In this document: positions 18,384 to 27,841 of the stretch, piece after piece
How positions within the stretch are numbered: position 1 is the stretch's first letter
Layout: each line of letters starts with the position of its first letter
Position numbers and translations under genes: made by a program
The notes under the pieces: generated by a model
Database searches by the model: none
Seen by the model: only the letters and a program-made list of their open reading frames with translations
Told to the model about the DNA's origin: nothing
Assembly: GCF_002898515.1 (NCBI RefSeq)
Contig: NZ_PPFX01000016.1
Coordinates: 1 to 64,000 of the forward strand
DNA: 64,000 nucleotides
Reading direction: 5' to 3'
Source of the DNA: Geothermobacter hydrogeniphilus
Lineage (GTDB): Bacteria > Desulfobacterota > Desulfuromonadia > Desulfuromonadales > Geothermobacteraceae

Positions 18384-19682
18384 TCACTCCGGGGTTGCCT
18401 GTCCCAACAGCTCCATCAGGTGCAGCACGTCCTGCTTTATGCCGGCCTGCTTGAGTCCCCAGGCGAGCTGCAGGTGGCAGCCGGGGTTGGCGGTGACCAG
18501 GTGGTCGGCGTCGGTGGCCTTGATGTTGTTCAGCTTGCGGTCGAGGACCTGCCGGCTCTCTTCGGTGAACTTCAGCCCCCAGGTGGCGGCTGAGCCGCAG
18601 CACCAGCTCGACTCGTTCATCTCGCGGAACTCGACCCCGGGAATCGCCTTGATCAGATCACGCGGCTGCTTTGAGACGCCCTGGGCGTGACAGAGGTGGC
18701 AGGGCTCGTGGTAGGTGACGCTGGTGTTGACCGGCTTGAGCCCTTCGCTGCGCAGCCCGGCCTCGGCGAGGAACTCCTGCACGTCGCGGATCTTCGCGCG
18801 GAACTTCTCCAGCTTTTCGTGCGGCACCAGCCCCTCGAGCAGTTCCTCGTATTCCTTCAGCGAGGCGCCACAGCCGGCACAGTCGGTGACGATGGCGTCG
18901 ACATCCTCTTTTAAAAACAGCTCGAGATTGTGCAGTGCCAGCTGGCGGCTGGTTTCGCGGTCCCCTTCGGCGAGGTGCGGCGCTCCGCAGCACCTGGTCT
19001 CTTTCGGGGTGATGACATCGAAGCCCTGGTGGGCCAGCACCCGCACCGTCTGTCGGGAAACCTCAGCGTACATCAGCGACATCACGCAGCCGAGGAAGAA
19101 GGCCACCCGTCCACGTTTTTCACCCCGGGCCGGGGTCTGTGCGGGCAACTGCAGGCGCAGCGGTTTGCCGATCTTCGGCATCATCCCTTCGGCCTTCTCC
19201 ATCCAGTTGGGACCGAGTTTGAGCAGGTGCGAATGGCGTACCAGCCATTGAATGCCGAGCCGCTGGTAGAGTCTGCCGGGCAGCATCGATTTCTCCAGTC
19301 GGGACGGGTCGGGCAGCATCCGTTCGAGCACGAAGTCGCGGAATTTTTTTGACAGGTGGCCGCCGGGGAAAAATTGCTGTGCCTGGCTGCGGCAGACCTC
19401 CATCACCTCGCCGGCCCTGACGCCGGAAGGGCAGGCGGTGGTGCAGGCACGACAGTCGAGGCAGAAAAAACTCTCCTCTTTCAGGGCCTCGCTGAAAGTG
19501 AGTTTGCCATCGTGGACCGCTCGCGCCAGCGCCACCCGGCCGCGCGGACTGGAACGCTCGCGACCAGTGAGGGCGAAGGTCGGACAGGTCGGCAGGCAGA
19601 AGCCGCAGCGCATGCACTGCAGCACCGATTCGTATGTCGGGGCGTCGCCGGGGGCGAAGTTGCTGGTTTTTTTATTGTTCAT
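18384..19682 (-). CDS. glcF: Glycolate/D-lactate oxidase iron-sulfur subunit
   Basis: 432 residues. Two N-terminal 4Fe-4S motifs, CMRCGFCLPTCP and CLDCRACTTACP, are followed by two CCG cysteine-rich domains (RCCGAPH, GCGASL, EPCHLCHAQG, WCCGSAA). It is the electron-transfer partner of the FAD subunit GlcD. The start at 19682 yields the usual length and places the first cluster near residue 23. It is separated from glcD by family A repeat copy 6, unusual inside a two-subunit operon. Confidence 0.92.
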   Translation of the reverse strand: MNNKKTSNFAPGDAPTYESVLQCMRCGFCLPTCPTFALTGRERSSPRGRVALARAVHDGKLTFSEALKEESFFCLDCRACTTACPSGVRAGEVMEVCRSQAQQFFPGGHLSKKFRDFVLERMLPDPSRLEKSMLPGRLYQRLGIQWLVRHSHLLKLGPNWMEKAEGMMPKIGKPLRLQLPAQTPARGEKRGRVAFFLGCVMSLMYAEVSRQTVRVLAHQGFDVITPKETRCCGAPHLAEGDRETSRQLALHNLELFLKEDVDAIVTDCAGCGASLKEYEELLEGLVPHEKLEKFRAKIRDVQEFLAEAGLRSEGLKPVNTSVTYHEPCHLCHAQGVSKQPRDLIKAIPGVEFREMNESSWCCGSAATWGLKFTEESRQVLDRKLNNIKATDADHLVTANPGCHLQLAWGLKQAGIKQDVLHLMELLGQATPE

Positions 19683-19710
19683 GTTCTTGCCGCTCGCTCT
19701 CTTCGCTCGC

Positions 19711-19904
19711 TCAAGACGCCAAGAACACCAAGAAGGGCAAAGACTCTTTTTAACGGAGAGACGGGGAGGTACAGAGGTGGAGAGAAAATCTTTTTGGGTT
19801 TTAAAAACCAAAAAGGTCTTATGCTCTTCTCCGCGTCCTCTCCATCTCTGCGCCTCTCCGTTGGAAAATGGTTTTCTTGGTGTGGACTTGGTGCCTTGGT
19901 GGCC
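19711..19904. repeat. Nested palindromic intergenic repeat, family A copy 6
   Basis: The outer arms are AAGACGCCAAGAACACCAAG and CTTGGTGTGGACTTGGTGCC. The inner arms are TTTTAACGGAGAGACGGGGA and CATCTCTGCGCCTCTCCGTT. The centre, TTGGGTTTTAAAAACCAAAA, is again self-complementary. It lies between glcF and glcD. Confidence 0.78.
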
Positions 19905-19918
19905 GCTTTTTCTCAGCT

Positions 19919-21301
19919 TTAATGCGCAATAATTTTCCCCGGGTTCAGCATCCCCTGCGGATCGAAGCTGTCCTTGATCCGCCGCATCACGGCGATGCCG
20001 GCCGGACCGATCTGCCGGGCCAGGTAGTCGCGCTTGGCGACACCGATGCCGTGTTCGCCGGAGACGGTGCCGCCCCAGGCGAGGACTTTTTCGTAGAGTT
20101 CGTCGTAGAAGGCGTGGGCGCGCTGCATCTCCTCGCGGTCGCGTTCATCGCAGAGTACGGTCGGGTGGATGTTGCCGTCGCCGGCATGGCCGAAGGTGCC
20201 GACCGTGAGCCGATATTTGTCGGTCAGCCGCTCGATTTCGGCGAAGGTATCGGCCAGTTTCGAGCGGGGCACGGTGGCGTCTTCGAGCAGGGTGGTGGGC
20301 GACTTGCGCGCCAGCGCCGACAGGGCGGTGCGCCTGGCAGCGGCCAGCGAGGCGGCCTCCGCGGCGTCGGCCGCCAGTTTGACCTCAGCGGCGCCGACCT
20401 GCTGCAGGACCTTCTGTACGGCGGCGGCCTCTTCCTCGACCACCGCCGGGTGGCCGTCGACTTCGATCAGCAGCAGCGCCGCCATGTCGAGCGGCAGACC
20501 GATGCCGGCGAATTCCTCGACACAGCCGATGGTCGCCTGGTCCATGATTTCAAGGGTCGAAGGGATGATCTTGGCGGCGATGATCCGGGCCACCGCCTCG
20601 CCGGCTTTGGGCATGGTGTCGAAGTATGCGAGCAGGGTTTTCCTGGTCTGCGGCGGTGGGATCAGGCTGACGGTGATCTCACTGATGATGCCGAGGGTCC
20701 CCTCGGAGCCGACCAGCAGATCCTTGAAGGCGTAGCCGGCGACATCCTTGACGCTCTTGCCGCCGGTGTTGACGACGCTGCCGTCGGGCAGCACGCACTG
20801 CAGGGCCATGACGTAGTCGCGGGTGACGCCGTATTTCAGCCCGCGCAGGCCGCCGGCATTCTCCATCACGTTGCCGCCGAGGGTGGAGATCTTCTGCGAG
20901 CCGGGGTCGGGTGGGTAGAAGAGCCCCTTTTCCGCCACGGTGTTGAACAGGTCGAGGGTGATCACCCCCGGTTCGACGGTGGCGGTCAGGTTGGCCTGGT
21001 CGATCTCCAGGATCCGGTTCATGCGGTTGAGACAGAGAACCATGCCGCCCGAGACCGGCACCGAACCGCCCGACAGGCCGGTGCCGCTGCCGCGCGGGAC
21101 GATCGGCAGTTCCTCGTCACGGGCGATCTCGATGGCGGTCAGGATGCCGTCGAGGTGGGTCGGGTAGACGGCGACATCGGGCCGTCCGGAGAGTTCGGGG
21201 GTCGAGTCGTAGCCGAGGGTCAGCAGGTCCTCCGGTTCGCTCAGGACATTTTTTGCGCCCAGTTTGTCGCGCAGGCGCGCGACCGCAGCTCGAGAAATCA
21301 T
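19919..21301 (-). CDS. glcD: FAD-linked glycolate/D-lactate dehydrogenase subunit
   Basis: 460 residues. The PCMH-type FAD domain (about 40-215) contains PRGSGTGLSGGSVPV and LGGNVMENAGG. The FAD-oxidase C-terminal domain ends with GEHGIGVAKRDYL. It oxidises an (R)-2-hydroxy acid to the 2-oxo acid and passes electrons to GlcF. Behind a lactate-type TRAP transporter, D-lactate is a better guess than glycolate. AAGAGG precedes the ATG. The 147-base gap to dctM has no clear promoter, so it is probably read through from dctP. Confidence 0.92.
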   Translation of the reverse strand: MISRAAVARLRDKLGAKNVLSEPEDLLTLGYDSTPELSGRPDVAVYPTHLDGILTAIEIARDEELPIVPRGSGTGLSGGSVPVSGGMVLCLNRMNRILEIDQANLTATVEPGVITLDLFNTVAEKGLFYPPDPGSQKISTLGGNVMENAGGLRGLKYGVTRDYVMALQCVLPDGSVVNTGGKSVKDVAGYAFKDLLVGSEGTLGIISEITVSLIPPPQTRKTLLAYFDTMPKAGEAVARIIAAKIIPSTLEIMDQATIGCVEEFAGIGLPLDMAALLLIEVDGHPAVVEEEAAAVQKVLQQVGAAEVKLAADAAEAASLAAARRTALSALARKSPTTLLEDATVPRSKLADTFAEIERLTDKYRLTVGTFGHAGDGNIHPTVLCDERDREEMQRAHAFYDELYEKVLAWGGTVSGEHGIGVAKRDYLARQIGPAGIAVMRRIKDSFDPQGMLNPGKIIAH

Positions 21302-21448
21302 CGGTGCCTCTTACGGGTAGGTGGATAAAGCGGACGCTCGGCTTTGTGCCTCAGGTGAAACTTTATCATGGAACCATGAAGCTATGAACACGTTGAAATT
21401 GGAAAGCTGATATCTGCTGAATGTCGCAGTTGAGGTTCCTTCTGTCAA

Positions 21449-22789
21449 TCAGCCGCCGAAGAAGAGCGATGGCAACCAGGTGATGATTTCCGGGAACCCG
21501 ACCAGCAGGCAAAGGCCGATCACCTGGATGACAACGAAGGGAATAATTCCGCGGTAGATGTCGCCCATGGTGTACTCGGGCGGCGCCACCCCCTTGAAAT
21601 AGAAGAGGGCATAGCCGAACGGCGGGGTGAGAAACGATGTCTGCAGGTTGACGCAGACCAGCATCGCGAACCACAGCGGGTTGAAGCCGAGGTCGCCGGC
21701 GATCGGTGTGAAAATCGGCACCACCACCAGCAGGATTGCCGCCCAGTCGATGAACATCCCCATGATAAAGACCACCATCATCATGATGGCCAGTACGATA
21801 TAGGGGCTGACGTCCATGCCGAGCAGCATGTCGGCGACCACGTCGCCGCCTCCCATGCTGAGAAAAACAACGGAGAACATTTTGCCGCCGATGAACAGCA
21901 GCATGATCATCGCGGTGGTGCGCAGGGTCGCCTCGCAGGCCAGCTTGAGAACCTCGAAGTTGAGTTTCCTGTTGAACAGCGCCAGCACCATGGCGCCGAT
22001 ACAGCCCAGGGCCGCGGCCTCGGTGGGGGTGGCGACACCGGCGAGGATGGTCCCCATGACGGTCAGGATGAGCCCGAAAGGGGGGACGAAGCTCTTGACG
22101 GTCATCATCACTTTCTGCTTCAGGGTGGCGGTCCGGTCTTCTTCGGGGATCGGTGGCCCCAGTTGCGGGTTGATGGCGCAGCGCACCGCCACATAGCTCA
22201 GGTAGAGGCTGGACAGCAGGATACCGGGCAGGATGGCGCCGGCGAACAGGTTGCCGACGGAGGTTTCCTTCAGGCCGGTCAGGCCGCCGTAGACCACCAG
22301 CATGATCGACGGCGGAATCAGGATGCCCAGGGTGCCCGAAGAACAGATGATGCCCGACGCCAGCCCGCGGTCATAGCCGCGTTTCAGCAGTGCCGGACCG
22401 GCCATCAGTCCCATGGCGACGACCGAGGCGCCGATGATGCCGGTGGTGGCGGCGAAGACTGTCGAAACTACGATGACAGCCATTCCGAGGCCGCCGCGCA
22501 TGCCGCCGAGAACGATGTAGAGCGCATCGAACAGCCCCTCCGAGACCTTGGAACGGTCGAGGATCTGGGCCATGAAGATAAACAGCGGGATGGCGACCAG
22601 AACGTAATTCTGTTCGATGCCCCAGGCGTTGTTGATGAACATCTGGAACAGGGCGCTGATGTTTCCGCCGTTGTCAATCAGTCCAAAAAGAGTCGCAACA
22701 CCGGCCAGGGTGATCGCCAGGGGATGCCCCAGGGCGATGGTGGCCATCAGTGTTACGAACATCAGAATCGTCAGGATTTCCGCACTCAT
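21449..22789 (-). CDS. dctM: TRAP transporter large permease
   Basis: 446 residues, almost entirely hydrophobic, with about a dozen membrane helices and the DctM-family motifs IALGHPLAITLAG, GVATPTEAAALG and SGTLGILIPPSIMLVVYG. It is the ion-coupled translocating subunit of a tripartite ATP-independent transporter. TGGAGA lies before the ATG; the gap to dctQ is 20 bases. The inferred substrate is lactate or a related 2-hydroxy acid, from the binding-protein class and the following glcDF genes. Confidence 0.93.
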   Translation of the reverse strand: MSAEILTILMFVTLMATIALGHPLAITLAGVATLFGLIDNGGNISALFQMFINNAWGIEQNYVLVAIPLFIFMAQILDRSKVSEGLFDALYIVLGGMRGGLGMAVIVVSTVFAATTGIIGASVVAMGLMAGPALLKRGYDRGLASGIICSSGTLGILIPPSIMLVVYGGLTGLKETSVGNLFAGAILPGILLSSLYLSYVAVRCAINPQLGPPIPEEDRTATLKQKVMMTVKSFVPPFGLILTVMGTILAGVATPTEAAALGCIGAMVLALFNRKLNFEVLKLACEATLRTTAMIMLLFIGGKMFSVVFLSMGGGDVVADMLLGMDVSPYIVLAIMMMVVFIMGMFIDWAAILLVVVPIFTPIAGDLGFNPLWFAMLVCVNLQTSFLTPPFGYALFYFKGVAPPEYTMGDIYRGIIPFVVIQVIGLCLLVGFPEIITWLPSLFFGG

Positions 22790-22809
22790 TTCAATCTGTC
22801 TCCAGACCG

Positions 22810-23310
22810 TCAGTGGTCGTTTTGGCCGAGGGATTTAAAGTCTTCGATCAGTTTGGCGACGCCCTGCAGGAAAAGCAGAACAAAACCGAGTGCCATGATC
22901 GATTTGAACGGGTAGATAGCCGGAGCCCACGAGGTTGATGCGTGTTCCCACAGACTCCAGGAACTGGCCGCGTAGATAATGCCGTAAGTAGCCAGCAGCC
23001 CCACCGTGGGGATGAACAGCACCAGGGAGACAATGATGCGCAGGATGACGCGTGTGCGGGGCTGGAGCCGGGCTTCGAAGACGTCGATGGCGACGTGGCC
23101 GTTGTGTTTGTAGGTGTAGCTGAGGCCGAGGATGAAGTGGATGCCGTAGATGAAAGTGGTTGCCTCAAATCCCCAGGAGGTCGGGGCGTTGAAGACGTAG
23201 CGCATGAAAACTTCGTAAACCACGACCAGGACCAGTGGCAGGGCGAGAAAGCTGGTCAGCTTGCCGGTCGTTTCACAGAGGCGGTTGATGCCGTTTGCCA
23301 GGGGATTCAT
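22810..23310 (-). CDS. dctQ: TRAP transporter small permease
   Basis: 166 residues with four predicted membrane helices and the DctQ-family pattern YEVFMRYVFNAPTSWGFE in the first loop. It pairs with DctM to recruit the substrate-loaded binding protein. AAGAGGATCAC stands before the ATG. It lies in the order binding protein, small permease, large permease, as in many TRAP operons. Confidence 0.92.
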   Translation of the reverse strand: MNPLANGINRLCETTGKLTSFLALPLVLVVVYEVFMRYVFNAPTSWGFEATTFIYGIHFILGLSYTYKHNGHVAIDVFEARLQPRTRVILRIIVSLVLFIPTVGLLATYGIIYAASSWSLWEHASTSWAPAIYPFKSIMALGFVLLFLQGVAKLIEDFKSLGQNDH

Positions 23311-23394
23311 GTGATCCTCTTTCGTTTCTGCGATGCAGCACAGGGGCGGGGGCCCGATCGCCCCCGCCAGTTTTGACAGTTCCGTTGTGGCCGC

Positions 23395-24549
23395 TCAGTT
23401 GTGTTTGCCGGCGATGTAGTCATCGATTGGCCAGGGCACCACGCCGGCGCGTTCCTCGCGCCAGGTCACGAAGTCCCTCTTGAACTGCTCCTGGGAGTCG
23501 AGGGTCTTCTTGACATCGGGGTTCCTGGTCTTGACCGTTTCCAGGTATTCCTTGGTTTTCCTGGCAAAGGCGCTGAGGGTCTTGTCGTCCATGCGGACAA
23601 ATTTGATTTTTTCCTTGAACTTGTTGATCGCCTTAACGTTGAGATTCTCGATCCAGGCGTTGGACCAGAGCTGGGTCTCCTTGGCGGCGATCTTGACGAT
23701 CCACTTCAGATCGGCGGGCAGCTTGTCCCAGGCGTCCTTGTTGAAGAACACCGAACACTGCACCGACGGCTGATGGACGCCCGGTTCGATGACGTACTTG
23801 GTGATTTCGTCGAAGCCCATCGGGTAGTTGATGGCGGGGGCGGAGAATTCGGCGGCATCGATCACGCCGCGTTCCAGGGCAAGGTAGACCTCGCCGCCCG
23901 GCAGCGGTGAGACCGAGGCGCCGAGGCTGTTCATGATGTCCATGTACCAGCCCGGGGTACGGACGCGCATCCCCTTGAAATCTTCCATTTTGGTGGCTTT
24001 TTTGTTGGAGAAGAAGCCCATTTCCTGGCCGCCGTTGCCGCAGGGGAAGGCGACCAGGTTGTAGCGGCCGTAGAGTTCCTGCATCTGCTCCAGTCCGCCA
24101 CGCTCATAAAGCCAGATATTGTAGCCTTCAGTGTCGAGGCCGAAGGGGACCGAGGCGAAGGAAACGAAATTCTCGTTTTTGCCTTTCCAGTAGCCGGGCC
24201 AGTCGTGTCCGACCTGGGCCGCGCCCTTGGAGACGGCGTCGAAGGTCTCCATCGCACCGACCAGTTCGCCGGCGGAAAAGACCTTGATATCGAGTCGGCC
24301 ACCCGAGGCGAGTTTCACCGAGTCGGCGAAGTGCTGGGCCATGTCGTAGAACAGCAGCCCTTTGCTCCAGGGCATGACCATCTTCCAGCGGATCTTTTCA
24401 TTCGAGGTCTTGATGCGGCGCAGTTCCTTCTTGACCGCGGTGTGGCGGGTGTCTTCGCCGAACTTGGCGCGTTTGGCGGCAAAGGCGTTGGGGGCGAGGA
24501 CCAGGCTGATGGCGATCGCCAGGCCGATCAACAGTCTCGGTGTCTTCAT
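23395..24549 (-). CDS. dctP: TRAP transporter solute-binding protein (lactate/2-oxoacid class)
   Basis: 384 residues. A Sec signal peptide (residues 1-25, LAIAISLVLAPNAFA) precedes a DctP-type periplasmic binding fold. The pattern of GHDWPGYW, then ERGGLEQMQELY, VRTPGWYMDI and AEFSAPAINYPMGF belongs to the group that includes lactate- and 2-oxoacid-binding TRAP proteins (TakP/FcbT1-like). That supports lactate as cargo but does not prove it. The ATG at 24549 has an excellent AGAGGAGGAG. First gene of the dctPQM-glcD-glcF transcript, downstream of a PdhR/LldR-like half-site. Confidence 0.9.
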   Translation of the reverse strand: MKTPRLLIGLAIAISLVLAPNAFAAKRAKFGEDTRHTAVKKELRRIKTSNEKIRWKMVMPWSKGLLFYDMAQHFADSVKLASGGRLDIKVFSAGELVGAMETFDAVSKGAAQVGHDWPGYWKGKNENFVSFASVPFGLDTEGYNIWLYERGGLEQMQELYGRYNLVAFPCGNGGQEMGFFSNKKATKMEDFKGMRVRTPGWYMDIMNSLGASVSPLPGGEVYLALERGVIDAAEFSAPAINYPMGFDEITKYVIEPGVHQPSVQCSVFFNKDAWDKLPADLKWIVKIAAKETQLWSNAWIENLNVKAINKFKEKIKFVRMDDKTLSAFARKTKEYLETVKTRNPDVKKTLDSQEQFKRDFVTWREERAGVVPWPIDDYIAGKHN

Positions 24550-24624
24550 GGGGCTCCTCCTCTTGGGGTGTTGAGCGGCAGATCTCAATGTCTGCCTGAT
24601 GTTGACGGTATTCGGTAGACCAGT

Positions 24625-24642
24625 CAATGGTAAGACCAATTG
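24625..24642 (-). promoter_or_regulatory. PdhR/LldR-like operator (one perfect half) before dctP
   Basis: On the + strand CAATGGTAAGACCAATTG: the ACCAATT half and the GGT-AAG-ACC core are identical to the copy before lutC, but the left arm has two mismatches to the dyad AATTGGT-N3-ACCAATT. It lies 76-93 bases upstream of the dctP ATG. On the minus strand a candidate -35 (TTGACT) and weak -10 (TAGCCT) lie just upstream of it. The remainder of the 369-base gap (24643-24918) shows no gene. Confidence 0.6.
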
Positions 24643-24918
24643 TGTAAACAAAAGGCTAGGACAATTTTGCAAGACAGTCAAGAAAAAATAAAACGACGTT
24701 CTTTTACTAGGGTATTCAGGGTGTTGTGATCGATTTTGGGGAGATTGATGGGTGTCAGGCCAATTAATTTTGGAAGGATGCTTCGCGAGATGAGGTGTTC
24801 CGGAAGGGGGTAGACGAAAAGTTTGAATTGAAATCGTGAAGAAGGGGCAGAAGGGTGTGACAGGCGCAGGGACGGAGTGGCTCCCTGCGTGGCCCGAAGG
24901 GGGCCGTGGGTAGAATGA

Positions 24919-25854
24919 TCACTCTTTACGGTGCTGTTTCAGGAGCCGGATGAACGCCAGGTTGCGAAAATGAATTTTGCCGGCGATGGTCTGCCGGTCC
25001 GGGTAGGAATAGAATCCCTGACCGGTTTTGACGCCGAGTTGCCCCCGGCGGTTCATCTCTTTGAGTACCGCAGGCGTGGTGGGCGTACAGTCGAGTTCGG
25101 GGGCAAGGTTTTTCATGACGCTCTGCCAGGTGTCCAGGCCGCCGAAATCAGCTGTCTCCAGCGGGCCGATGACCGACCAGCGGAAACCGGGTCCGGCGGT
25201 CACCGCCTGGTCTATGTCCTGTTCGCTCGCCACGCCGCTCTCAACCAGATGCAGGGCTTCGCGCAGGATGGCGGCCTGCAGGCGGTTGGCGATAAATCCC
25301 GGAACTTCTTTCTTGAGGACCACCGGAATCTTTCCGGCCTGACGCAATACATTCAAAAGGGTCGTGAGGGTCTCATCCGGAGTGTTCTCCGCCCTGACGA
25401 TTTCCACCAGCGGCACCAGGTGGGCGGGGTTGAAAAAGTGCGTGATGAGCATCCGTTCCGGTTTGGCCAGCTGCCTGCTCAGTTCGCTCAACGGCAGGGT
25501 CGAGGTGTTGGACGCGATGATCGCCGTTGCCGGAGCGTGGGCCTCGATGCGGGAAAAAATCTGCCATTTCAAGGCCAGTTGTTCCGGCACGGCCTCGGTG
25601 ATGAACCCGGCATCACCGACAGCTTCCTTGAGACTGGTGGTGGGAGTGATGTTGTCCAGTGTCGCCTGACACTCAGCGGCGGAGATCAGTCCTTCGTCGG
25701 CGAGCAGCATCAGGTCGGTTCCGATCAGGCTTTTCGCCTGTTCCAAGGCTTCCTCGCTGGTGTCATGCAGGGCGACGGACCAACCGTGCAGGGCATAAAC
25801 CAGAGCGATCCCGCGTCCCATGATGCCGGCGCCGATGACGGCCGTTTTCTCCAT
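24919..25854 (-). CDS. 3-hydroxyacyl-CoA dehydrogenase family protein
   Basis: 311 residues. The Rossmann motif GAGIMGRG is at the N-terminus, the catalytic His is in THFFNPAHLVPLVEIV, and the C-terminal domain ends KTGQGFYSYPD. It is distinct from hbd at 1520 and falls nearer the divergent branch that also contains L-carnitine and L-gulonate dehydrogenases. The true substrate may therefore be a free or activated 3-hydroxy acid. ATG at 25854 is preferred to the TTG six bases earlier. Last gene of the bdhA-liv operon, 30 bases after livM. Confidence 0.82.
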   Translation of the reverse strand: MEKTAVIGAGIMGRGIALVYALHGWSVALHDTSEEALEQAKSLIGTDLMLLADEGLISAAECQATLDNITPTTSLKEAVGDAGFITEAVPEQLALKWQIFSRIEAHAPATAIIASNTSTLPLSELSRQLAKPERMLITHFFNPAHLVPLVEIVRAENTPDETLTTLLNVLRQAGKIPVVLKKEVPGFIANRLQAAILREALHLVESGVASEQDIDQAVTAGPGFRWSVIGPLETADFGGLDTWQSVMKNLAPELDCTPTTPAVLKEMNRRGQLGVKTGQGFYSYPDRQTIAGKIHFRNLAFIRLLKQHRKE

Positions 25855-25884
25855 CGTCAAGTTTCTCCCTCAGGCATATGTTCG

Positions 25885-26841
25885 TCAATCGTTCTGTCCG
25901 GGCGGTCGGGTCCTGATTTTTTCAAGCACTTCGCCGACAAAGCCGCGCCGGAAAGAAAGAACGCAGACTACGAAGGTGACGCCGATGACCACGGTGACCC
26001 ATGAGCCGAAAGCGCTCAGTTCCGCCTGCAGGGCGACCACGGTGAAGGCTCCCACCACAGGGCCCAGTACCGTGCCGAGTCCCCCGAGCAGGGTCATCAA
26101 GACCACTTCCCCGGAGGTGTGCCAGCTGACATCGGTCAGCGAGGCCAGTTGAAAGACGAGCGATTTGGTTGCGCCGGCCGTCCCGGCCAGCGAAGCTGAG
26201 ATGACAAAGGCCAGCAGCTTGAGGCGTTCCACCTTGTATCCCAGGGAGATCGCCCGCGGTTCGTTTTCCCTGATGGCTTTGAGAATTTGACCGAAAGGGG
26301 AGTGAATTGCCCGGTGGATGATCCAGAAGCCGATACAGAAGATAATGAAAACGAAATAGTAGAGGTTGAGCTCCAGCGGTTTGCCGGCGACATGATACGT
26401 GTGGCCCAGGTCGACCAGCCCCAGGAACATGCCGCGAGGGACGTCCTGCAGGCCGTCCTCGCCGCCGGTAAAAGGCGCCTTCAGGGCGATAAAGTAGATC
26501 ACCTGGGCCAGGGCCAGGGTAATCATGGCGAAATAGATCCCCTGGCGGCGGATGGTCAGGATGCCGAAGATATAACCCATCAGTCCGGCAGCCAGGGTTC
26601 CGACGATCACCCCGAGTTCCGGAGTCAGCCCGGCGTTTTTGACCAGGTATCCGGTGACATAGGCGGCTCCGCCGAAAAACGCGGCGTGGCCGAAGGAGAG
26701 CAGCCCGGTATAGCCGATCAACAGGTTGAAGGCGCAGGCGAACAGGGCGAAGCAGAGCAGCTGCATCACGAACACCGGGTAGATCAGGAAGGGAGCCGCC
26801 AGTCCCGCTAGAAACAATGCTGCCCACAGTTTACGGTTCAC
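25885..26841 (-). CDS. livM: Liv-type ABC transporter permease (LivM-like)
   Basis: About 318 residues, eight to nine predicted membrane helices, with YTGLLSFGHAAFFGGAAYV and the EAA-like loop ENEPRAISLGYKVERLKLLAFV split by helices, both LivM hallmarks. The GTG at 26841 has AAGGAG seven bases upstream. An alternative GTG at 26856 would overlap the livH stop. It forms the membrane channel with LivH. The substrate of the system is not necessarily an amino acid (see the binding protein). Confidence 0.9.
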   Translation of the reverse strand: MNRKLWAALFLAGLAAPFLIYPVFVMQLLCFALFACAFNLLIGYTGLLSFGHAAFFGGAAYVTGYLVKNAGLTPELGVIVGTLAAGLMGYIFGILTIRRQGIYFAMITLALAQVIYFIALKAPFTGGEDGLQDVPRGMFLGLVDLGHTYHVAGKPLELNLYYFVFIIFCIGFWIIHRAIHSPFGQILKAIRENEPRAISLGYKVERLKLLAFVISASLAGTAGATKSLVFQLASLTDVSWHTSGEVVLMTLLGGLGTVLGPVVGAFTVVALQAELSAFGSWVTVVIGVTFVVCVLSFRRGFVGEVLEKIRTRPPGQND

Positions 26842-26852
26842 GGATATCTCCT

Positions 26853-27758
26853 TCACTGTTCCTTGCCGAAGAGGCCTTCCGGTTTCACCAGCAGCACCAG
26901 TATCATCATGAAGAAGATCACCGTGTTGGCGGCTGGAGGATAGATCACTTTCGTCAGCCCTTCGAGCATGCCGAGGGAGAGCCCGGTACAGATTGAGCCC
27001 ATGATCGAACCCATGCCGCCGATGACGACCACGGCAAAGACGGTGATGATCAATTCAGAACCCATGATGGGGCTGACCGAATAAATCGGCGCCGCCACCA
27101 CCCCGGCAAAGGCCGCCATCCCCACGCCGAAGCCATAGGTCAGGGTGATCATGAGCGGGACGTTGATGCCGAAGGCCTGCACCAGGCTGGGATTTTCCGT
27201 GCCGGCACGAAGGTAGGATCCGAGCTTGGTGCGTTCGATCACGAACCAGGTGGCGAAACAGACCGCGAGCGAGATGGCGATCGACCAGAGTCGGTAGGTG
27301 GGGAACATCATGAATTTCAGGTTGACCGCCCCACGCAGGATTTCCGGTTTGCCGTTATAGGAAATCCCTGAAACATTGAAGTAATTTGTAAACACCCCCT
27401 GAAGAATCAATGCCAGCCCGAACGTGAGCAGCAGGCCGTACAGGTGGTCAACCTTGTACAGACGTCTGAGCATGGTTTTTTCGATGAGAACCCCCAGGAA
27501 CCCGACCACCAGGGGGGCGACGAGCAGGGCCGTCCAGTAGTTCATGTGAAAGTCCGGCATGCCCAGCAGCGGGCCCAGTTCGTTGTAGCCGAGCAGGGCC
27601 ACGAAGGCGCCGAGCATGTAAAGGGCGCCGTGAGCGAAGTTGATAATGTTCAGCAATCCGAAAATAACGGCCAGCCCCAGGCTGAGAATGGCGTAAAAGG
27701 CGCCGATATTCAGTCCGAGCATCAGTTGCGCCAATACGACTTGATAGGATAGATGCAT
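26853..27758 (-). CDS. livH: Liv-type ABC transporter permease (LivH-like)
   Basis: 301 residues, hydrophobic, starting with LNIGAFYAILSLGLAVIFGL and NIINFAHGALYMLGAF, the classic LivH N-terminal helices, and ending in VLLVKPEGLFGKEQ, also typical. GGAGA lies before the ATG. It follows the binding-protein gene by 83 bases and is adjacent to livM. Confidence 0.92.
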   Translation of the reverse strand: MHLSYQVVLAQLMLGLNIGAFYAILSLGLAVIFGLLNIINFAHGALYMLGAFVALLGYNELGPLLGMPDFHMNYWTALLVAPLVVGFLGVLIEKTMLRRLYKVDHLYGLLLTFGLALILQGVFTNYFNVSGISYNGKPEILRGAVNLKFMMFPTYRLWSIAISLAVCFATWFVIERTKLGSYLRAGTENPSLVQAFGINVPLMITLTYGFGVGMAAFAGVVAAPIYSVSPIMGSELIITVFAVVVIGGMGSIMGSICTGLSLGMLEGLTKVIYPPAANTVIFFMMILVLLVKPEGLFGKEQ

Positions 27759-27841
27759 TGCGGGCTCTCCGGGTTTGCTGTCCGGTCCCGGCGCGAAGCG
27801 GACTTCGCGCCGGGACCGTCAACCCTGTTGATCGTGATTTA